From Pedobacter cryoconitis (GTDB lineage Bacteria; Bacteroidota; Bacteroidia; Sphingobacteriales; Sphingobacteriaceae): a DNA stretch of 64,000 nucleotides. A program made the translations under genes and the position numbers. Below are positions 59,444-64,000 of this stretch, piece after piece. The stretch lies in NCBI RefSeq assembly GCF_014207135.1, contig NZ_JACHCC010000010.1:228442-292441 (forward strand). Direction: 5' to 3'. Every line of letters begins with the position of its first letter. Within the stretch, counting starts at the first letter, position 1. The notes under the pieces are model-generated. The model did no database searches. It saw nothing but the letters and a program-made list of their open reading frames with translations, and was not told where the DNA came from.

Positions 59444-61783
59444 TCACAATTGATCTATCAGCTTATATATGTTAGGGTTATGTTTTTTTATTTTAATCCT
59501 GACAAATTTTGATGCTGGCATATTACTTTCTCCAACAACATTGTTAATGGATACTAAGACGTTTGTTTCGGGAAAATAAGTTACAGTATTCCTTTCTGGT
59601 ATCTGATAAGAAACAATAACGAATAAAGGAGCAATGCGTTCAATACCATTGTCATAGTTAAACAGATCTACCTTTTCACCGTCTGTAAACCCACCTTTTT
59701 CAATATCTTTTTGATTCATAAACACCACCCGCCGTTCGTTCTTTATACCACGGTACCGGTCGTCAAGGCCATAAATTGTGGTGTTAAACTGGTCGTGTGT
59801 ACGTGTAGTAGCCATCAGGTATTCATCTGGTGCAAGTAGATTGTCAGGCGTAGTGGTTAACGTAAATGGCGCACGGTCGCCATATTTTTTAGTGATGAAA
59901 TTGCCTTCACGCGCAGCATTAGGCAGATAAAATCCTTCCTTCTGCCGTACTCTAACATTATAGTCTTCAAAACCCGGGATACATTTTTCAATGTCATCCC
60001 TTACTGCATCATAACTATCCGCGTACCGTTGCCAGTTGATAACTGACTTGCTCCCTAAGGTTGCCATCGCCATACGGCAGACAATCTGCATTTCGTTAAC
60101 CAGGTTATCGGATATAGGTTTAAGTATACCCTTGGATGATTGAACGATACCCATTGAGCTTTCTGTACTTACAAACTGAGCTTCGCCATTCACCATGTCG
60201 ACATCACTTCGTGAAAAGGTTGGGAGTATGATGGCTTCCTGTCCATGTATGAGGTGGCTTCGGTTAAGTTTGGTAGAGACACAGACACTTAAGTTAATTT
60301 TCTTAAGTGCTTTAGCAGTATAGGTTGTATCTGGTGTTGCCGATAAAAAATTACCCCCCATGCTAAAAAGGACTTTGACTTTATCTTCCTGCATAGCCTT
60401 GATGACCCCGACCACATCATAACCGTGTTTGCGCGGAGGTGTAAAGCCAAAAACGTTCTGTATGCGATCCAGTTGTTCGTCACTAGGTTTTTCATTAATC
60501 ATCATGGTACGGTTACCTTGCACGTTACTGTGTCCCCGAACCGGGCAGACACCAGCTCCAGGCTTACCTATACTTCCTTTAAGCAATAGTAAATTGACAA
60601 TTTCTCTAATCATATCCACCCCGTTTGGTTGCTGAGTGAGCCCCATTCCCCAACAAAAAATGATACGTTTTTTGAACGCCATCATCTGAGCTGCCTCATA
60701 AATTGCAGCTTGCGATACGCCAGAAGCTTCTGCAAGATCTTCCAGTTTATAATCTTCAAACTGTTTAATAAAAGCATCATGTCCAACGGTTTTCTCTTTT
60801 ATAAACTGGTGATCGAATACTTCTCCGGGAGATTTCTTTTCAAAATCAAGTAATAAGAGCTCAAGGGCCTTTAAAAGCGCCATGTCGCCATTTATTTTGA
60901 CAGGGAGATAAAGATCTGCGAGCTTAACGCCATTTCCAATAATGCCATAGATTTGCTGGGGGTTGCGAAATCCCATCAGACCAGCCTCGGGCAAAGGATT
61001 AATCGCAATGATCTTAGCTCCATTTTTTTTGCCTTTCTCAAGCGCACTCATCATTCTGGGTGCATTGGTTCCCGGGTTTTGTCCAATGATTACAATAAGA
61101 TCTGTATCGTAAAAATCATCCAGTTTTACCGTTCCTTTGCCAATCCCAATTGTCGGCAGTAAAGCAGTACCAGATGTTTCGTGGCACATATTTGAACAAT
61201 CAGGCATATTGTTTGTCCCAAATTCTTTTGCAAAAAGCTGGTATAAAAAAGAGGCTTCATTACTGGTTCTTCCGGAAGTGTAAAAAGCAGCCTGATCTGG
61301 TGTTTCCAAAGCATTCAGGTGTTCTCCGATTTTTTTAAAGGCATTGTCCCAGGAGATAGGCTCATAGTGAGTACCTCCTTTAGGTATATACATAGGTTCT
61401 GCCAGTCTGCCCATACGGCCTATTTCAAAATCCGTTAATTTGGCCAGATCATAAACTGAGTTCTTTTTAAAGAATTCAGCGGTGACTTTTTTGGTAGTCG
61501 CTTCATCAGCCAGGGCTTTCGCTCCGTTTTCACAGTATTCTCCAAGAGGGGACCGATCGTCATCGGGATCGGGCCAGGCACAGCTTGAACAATCAAAACC
61601 TCCTTTTTGGTTCATTGAGAATAAAGCCCTGGTTCCGCGGATCGGGACTCCTTCCTCAAAAAGGTCACTAAATGCTGCCATGACAGCAGGAACACCTGCG
61701 GCCCATTTTTCCACCTTGGTTAATTTCAGGTCTAATAGTTTGTATGGGTTTTCTGCTGCGGGTTCTTTCTTGTCTTTTTCCAT
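59444..61783 (-). CDS. FdhF/YdeP-like molybdopterin oxidoreductase
   Basis: A 779-residue molybdenum enzyme of the formate dehydrogenase alpha-like group. Near the N-terminus FDCSSCAWPDPDD and EYCENGAKALADEAT hold the conserved Cys residues; NMCHETSGTALLP is the active-site region, with a Cys as possible Mo ligand. GQNPGTNAPRMMSALEKGKKNG, GKPGAGVCPVRGHSNVQGNRTM and RTHDQFNTTIYGLDDRYRG are cofactor-binding blocks. No Tat signal is seen, so it should be cytoplasmic. Its neighbours are a small protein, FdhD and MobA. Electron partners are not encoded here, and formate as substrate is unproven. Confidence 0.92.
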   Translation of the reverse strand: MEKDKKEPAAENPYKLLDLKLTKVEKWAAGVPAVMAAFSDLFEEGVPIRGTRALFSMNQKGGFDCSSCAWPDPDDDRSPLGEYCENGAKALADEATTKKVTAEFFKKNSVYDLAKLTDFEIGRMGRLAEPMYIPKGGTHYEPISWDNAFKKIGEHLNALETPDQAAFYTSGRTSNEASFLYQLFAKEFGTNNMPDCSNMCHETSGTALLPTIGIGKGTVKLDDFYDTDLIVIIGQNPGTNAPRMMSALEKGKKNGAKIIAINPLPEAGLMGFRNPQQIYGIIGNGVKLADLYLPVKINGDMALLKALELLLLDFEKKSPGEVFDHQFIKEKTVGHDAFIKQFEDYKLEDLAEASGVSQAAIYEAAQMMAFKKRIIFCWGMGLTQQPNGVDMIREIVNLLLLKGSIGKPGAGVCPVRGHSNVQGNRTMMINEKPSDEQLDRIQNVFGFTPPRKHGYDVVGVIKAMQEDKVKVLFSMGGNFLSATPDTTYTAKALKKINLSVCVSTKLNRSHLIHGQEAIILPTFSRSDVDMVNGEAQFVSTESSMGIVQSSKGILKPISDNLVNEMQIVCRMAMATLGSKSVINWQRYADSYDAVRDDIEKCIPGFEDYNVRVRQKEGFYLPNAAREGNFITKKYGDRAPFTLTTTPDNLLAPDEYLMATTRTHDQFNTTIYGLDDRYRGIKNERRVVFMNQKDIEKGGFTDGEKVDLFNYDNGIERIAPLFVIVSYQIPERNTVTYFPETNVLVSINNVVGESNMPASKFVRIKIKKHNPNIYKLIDQL

Positions 61784-61785
61784 AG

Positions 61786-62136
61786 CTATTTGTTTAATAG
61801 TGGATTGGGAAAATTATCGCTTTGATCTTCTTCAACCTGATCAAGGCAGGTAAAGTCCTTTTCAACGAGTAAACTTACAGGACCATTCCGATCATCAAAA
61901 CCCACCTTGTCTGTGGTATTGAGCTCGTCGATCATTATCTTTGGCATGTTTAATACAATTTTGTCACCGATATAATCAGCTGTCAGCGTATCATTATTTG
62001 TCGTTACAATTATGTATGTCAGCGTTTTACCTGCGAATGCTGTATGTTCTTCCAGATGGCCTTCTGACCCCAGTTTCGCTACGTCCGATTTGGTTAGCCG
62101 ATATCTCAGCGAGTTGCCTTTAATCCTGATTTTCAT
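61786..62136 (-). CDS. Small conserved protein of the molybdenum cluster (DUF7009-like)
   Basis: A 116-residue protein starting MKIRIKGNSLRYRLTKSDVAKL, with beta-rich character (LTYIIVTTNNDTLTADYIGD, KIVLNMPKIMIDELN, VSLLVEKDFTCLDQ). It overlaps the end of fdhD by 17 bp and is followed after 2 bp by the oxidoreductase gene, so it is firmly part of this operon. The family is known only as a companion of such enzymes; a chaperone or assembly role is guessed. Confidence 0.8.
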   Translation of the reverse strand: MKIRIKGNSLRYRLTKSDVAKLGSEGHLEEHTAFAGKTLTYIIVTTNNDTLTADYIGDKIVLNMPKIMIDELNTTDKVGFDDRNGPVSLLVEKDFTCLDQVEEDQSDNFPNPLLNK

Positions 62137-63001
62137 GTGATGTCGGTATTAATATTCGATCATTTGAAGTATATATATTGAATCTGTCTTCTCTTAAAAA
62201 TCCCAAAAGTGTGATGTCAAATTCGGAAGCAAGTTCTACGGCAAGACTTGAGGGAGCACCAATGGCTGCTACAATGGAAATTCCGGCCATAGCAGCTTTT
62301 TGAATGAGTTCAAAACTTGCTCTTCCACTAAGTAATAAGATGTACCTGTGTAAGGGTAGGAGGTTACTGGCCAAAGCACTGCCAATTAACTTGTCCAGAG
62401 CGTTATGTCGTCCAACATCTTCCCGCAGAAGAACAAGTTCTCCTTCTAAGGTGAAAAGCCCGGAGGCATGGATCCCGCCTGTTGCGGTAAAACCACTTTG
62501 GGCTGCTCTTAGTTTCCCTGGTAATCCGTAAAATATAGTTGTGGATATGCTTAACAGGGGAGTGTCCAGCTCACTAAAGGAGCTAACAGTCCTTATAGAC
62601 TGAATTGAGCTTTTTCCACAGACCCCACAACTGGAGGTTGTATAAAAATTCCTGTCCGTTTGCATCAGGTGGGGGATGCAATTTTCTGTGAGTTCTACCT
62701 GAACAATGTTTTTCTTTTGTGATGCGCAATCCATGTCTGTGTGATAGGCATCTGCCACATCAAGATAGGAAGAAATAATACCTTCTGTGAATAAAAAGCC
62801 AACTGCAAGATCCAGGTCGTTACCCGGCGTACGCATCGTCACAGAGATGTTTTTTTGTATCCGCTGTGCCTCAGGTCCGTAAGTTATTCTTATTTCAAGC
62901 GGTTCCTCAACAGAGAGTATGTCCGGCAACAGTGAGCTTGTTAAGCCGTTCACCTTTCTGACGGGTATATGCTTAGTGGAAACCAATTGTAAATCCTCCA
63001 A
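62120..63001 (-). CDS. fdhD: FdhD sulfurtransferase
   Basis: A 293-residue protein that passes sulfur to the molybdenum cofactor of formate dehydrogenases. The active CxxC is in YTTSSCGVCGKSSIQSI. MRTPGNDLDLAVGFLFTEGII, FTATGGIHASGLF, LLREDVGRHNALDKLIG and LLSGRASFELIQKAAMAGI are all family blocks, with a normal length. Placed in front of the oxidoreductase gene it should be the maturation factor for that enzyme. Confidence 0.95.
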   Translation of the reverse strand: MEDLQLVSTKHIPVRKVNGLTSSLLPDILSVEEPLEIRITYGPEAQRIQKNISVTMRTPGNDLDLAVGFLFTEGIISSYLDVADAYHTDMDCASQKKNIVQVELTENCIPHLMQTDRNFYTTSSCGVCGKSSIQSIRTVSSFSELDTPLLSISTTIFYGLPGKLRAAQSGFTATGGIHASGLFTLEGELVLLREDVGRHNALDKLIGSALASNLLPLHRYILLLSGRASFELIQKAAMAGISIVAAIGAPSSLAVELASEFDITLLGFLREDRFNIYTSNDRILIPTSHENQD

Positions 63002-63096
63002 TTCCTTATGATTTTAATAAAAGATTGCTTTATAAATTTAATCAAAAAACGTGCAAAAAGCAATTATCCAGGGGACATTTCGCCAATTGAGCCAAG

Positions 63097-63684
63097 CTAT
63101 AGCTGAATGTCTTTTAAATCGCTTAACGTGTTGTAGTTGTTGAAATAACCGGTCCATTTTTCTGCAACCGGGAGATAACTGGGCTTCAATTGATCAAGGG
63201 CATATTTCATGCTATGTTTATGCAATTCCTGATTCGTAAATAGAGTGTATATCCTGGACAATGCTTTTGCAGAATATATACTACACAGAGGTTCAGGATG
63301 TTTATCCTTTATCAGGACCAATGCGTCGGTCGGGTTATCCTGGTACTCTTTAAAAATATAGGTCAATAGATCAGGTTGCATGTTTATCATATCACAGGCA
63401 AGTATGAATAAATCTTCATCTGGATAAAGCAGATGTATGGTCAGAATGCCTCTAAGGGGCCCGCCAATAGATAATGCAGGGTTATCTGTAACTAGCAGGT
63501 GGGTAGGAAAGATAGATTGGTATGAGCTTAACTGCTGTGTATTTACTGATACAATAACAGGAATTTGCAATGAGGACAATTTGTTAAATGCTTGTTGCAC
63601 CCACGTTTGTTGCCTATACTGCAACAGACCTTTATCTTTGCCCATTCTTACGCTTTGCCCGCCTGATAAAATTACACCAATCAT
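63097..63684 (-). CDS. mobA: Molybdenum cofactor guanylyltransferase
   Basis: A 195-residue nucleotidyltransferase that attaches GMP to molybdopterin, making the bis-MGD form used by DMSO-reductase family enzymes. The N-terminal ILSGGQSVRMGKDKGLLQ is the GTP-binding signature, and LLVTDNPALSIGGPLRGIL with LFILACDMINMQP holds the metal-binding Asp. It is encoded 95 bp upstream of fdhD on the same strand and probably supplies the neighbouring enzyme. Confidence 0.92.
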   Translation of the reverse strand: MIGVILSGGQSVRMGKDKGLLQYRQQTWVQQAFNKLSSLQIPVIVSVNTQQLSSYQSIFPTHLLVTDNPALSIGGPLRGILTIHLLYPDEDLFILACDMINMQPDLLTYIFKEYQDNPTDALVLIKDKHPEPLCSIYSAKALSRIYTLFTNQELHKHSMKYALDQLKPSYLPVAEKWTGYFNNYNTLSDLKDIQL

Positions 63685-63817
63685 TTTTTATATTGAAAAT
63701 TGCAAGTCTGTTTCCTGTTTTTTACTAATGTAAATTTAAAGAATATATCAACAGCCTTCTAAATTCAAAAACGAATTTTCGGTCTATAGGCTGATATAAA
63801 GATGGTTTGTATTCGCA

Positions 63818-63888
63818 TAGTGTTCGGGGTTGGAATAGGGTTGATATAGCCCAGAGCTATATCAACCCTATTCCAACCCCGAACACTA
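63818..63888. repeat. Perfect 33-bp inverted repeat with 5-nt loop
   Basis: The left arm (63818-63850) starts TAGTGTTCGGGG and ends TTGATATAGC; the right arm (63856-63888) is its exact complement, with CCAGA as loop. The arms also contain an internal near-repeat (GGGGTTGG then AGGGTTGA). No coding gene overlaps it. A terminator this long and perfect is unusual; a palindromic mobile repeat or structured RNA is possible. Confidence 0.9.
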
Positions 63889-63924
63889 CACAGACAGTAA
63901 CTTAATTGTCCTATACTGAGATAA

Positions 63925-64000
63925 GTTTACAGTAAAAAGTGAATTACTGATTTGTGTTTACAATGATAGTTTTAATTCCTGTTTGTTGTTTACAATGATT
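63925..64000. repeat. Degenerate direct repeats of 31-32 bp running off the window
   Basis: GTTTACA occurs at 63925, 63956 and 63988, spaced 31 and 32 bp. The last two copies share GTTTACAATGAT exactly, and the unit ends also agree in part (AATT-CTG-TTTGT). The window ends 13 bp into the third copy, so array length is unknown. Confidence 0.5.

Larger units (their letters stand above)
63685..64000. other. Gene-free right end with hairpin and direct repeats
   Basis: About 316 bp without a supported gene. It contains the 33-bp inverted repeat (63818-63888) and imperfect repeats beginning GTTTACA (from 63925) that continue to the window edge. The first 130 bp hold only AT-rich sequence upstream of mobA. 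Confidence 0.5.

Noticed and set aside
59444..61783. Respiratory formate dehydrogenase
   Set aside because: No Tat signal, no iron-sulfur or cytochrome subunit gene, and the YdeP-type N-terminus argue against a membrane respiratory complex.
63925..64000. CRISPR array
   Set aside because: Only a 12-base exact repeat is seen twice, and the supposed spacers resemble each other. CRISPR repeats are longer and exact, and no cas gene is in the window. Not excluded beyond the edge.

Overview
The window looks like a stretch of chromosome from a Sphingobacteriaceae member of the Bacteroidota, most likely Pedobacter or a close relative. The signs are AT-rich DNA, TAnnTTTG-type -7 promoter elements, two AsmA proteins, LytS/LytTR and TonB C-terminal proteins, a TMEM260/DUF2723 membrane protein, PepSY transmembrane proteins, Bac_surface_Ag porin-like barrels, and weak or absent Shine-Dalgarno sequences. 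There is no phage, insertion sequence, rRNA or clear CRISPR array. One tRNA (Asp, GTC) is present. The genus is inferred from gene content and was not tested by alignment.

Layout. 1-2.8 kb: start of an AsmA protein, then a TetR regulator, a small protein and an MFS pump. 2.9-7 kb: a PadR regulator translationally coupled to a DUF2723 protein that carries an extra N-terminal domain, then a lipoprotein. 7.2-16.2 kb: a stand-alone condensation-type acyltransferase, then a uronate/inositol block with two LacI regulators, mannonate dehydratase, uronate isomerase, myo-inositol oxygenase and a sodium/solute symporter. 16.2-19.3 kb: a four-gene minus-strand operon with AspH-type hydroxylase, sulfotransferase, PhyH-type dioxygenase and APS kinase; every junction is TAATG. 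19.4-26.6 kb: two Crp/Fnr regulators, a rhodanese/metallo-beta-lactamase fusion, two MFS pumps, an adenylosuccinate synthetase directly behind one pump, and a TonB-domain protein. 26.7-35.9 kb: LytTR/LytS pair, acyltransferase-3, a serine hydrolase, tRNA-Asp, a PepSY protein, an outer-membrane barrel, a Qnr-like pentapeptide protein, and an Rrf2/oxidoreductase pair. 36-43.8 kb: KDG kinase and KDPG aldolase, a retropepsin-like protein, a complete AsmA protein, ThiD and a secreted nuclease. 44-46.7 kb: a KaiB-like protein, a PAS histidine kinase and a secreted protein in overlapping frames. 46.7-59.4 kb: outer-membrane protein, phosphoesterase, MFS, AraC, FAD monooxygenase, aspartyl protease-FKBP fusion, PhnA-like protein, ArsR, gamma-glutamyltransferase, a second serine hydrolase, a HEAT-like protein and a thioesterase. 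59.4-63.7 kb: a molybdenum block (FdhF/YdeP-like oxidoreductase, small partner, FdhD, MobA). 63.8-64 kb: a perfect 33-bp inverted repeat and degenerate 31-32-bp direct repeats that run off the end.

How genes work together. Myo-inositol could enter by the symporter, be opened to glucuronate by the oxygenase, be isomerised to fructuronate by UxaC, and, after a fructuronate reductase that is not in the window, be dehydrated by UxuA to KDG. KDG is then split by KdgK and Eda, encoded 20 kb away. The most unusual units are the sulfotransferase/dual-dioxygenase/APS kinase operon, the KaiB-kinase module that resembles SasA split into two genes, the PadR-linked prefix domain on a DUF2723 protein, and the unexplained hairpin near the right edge.
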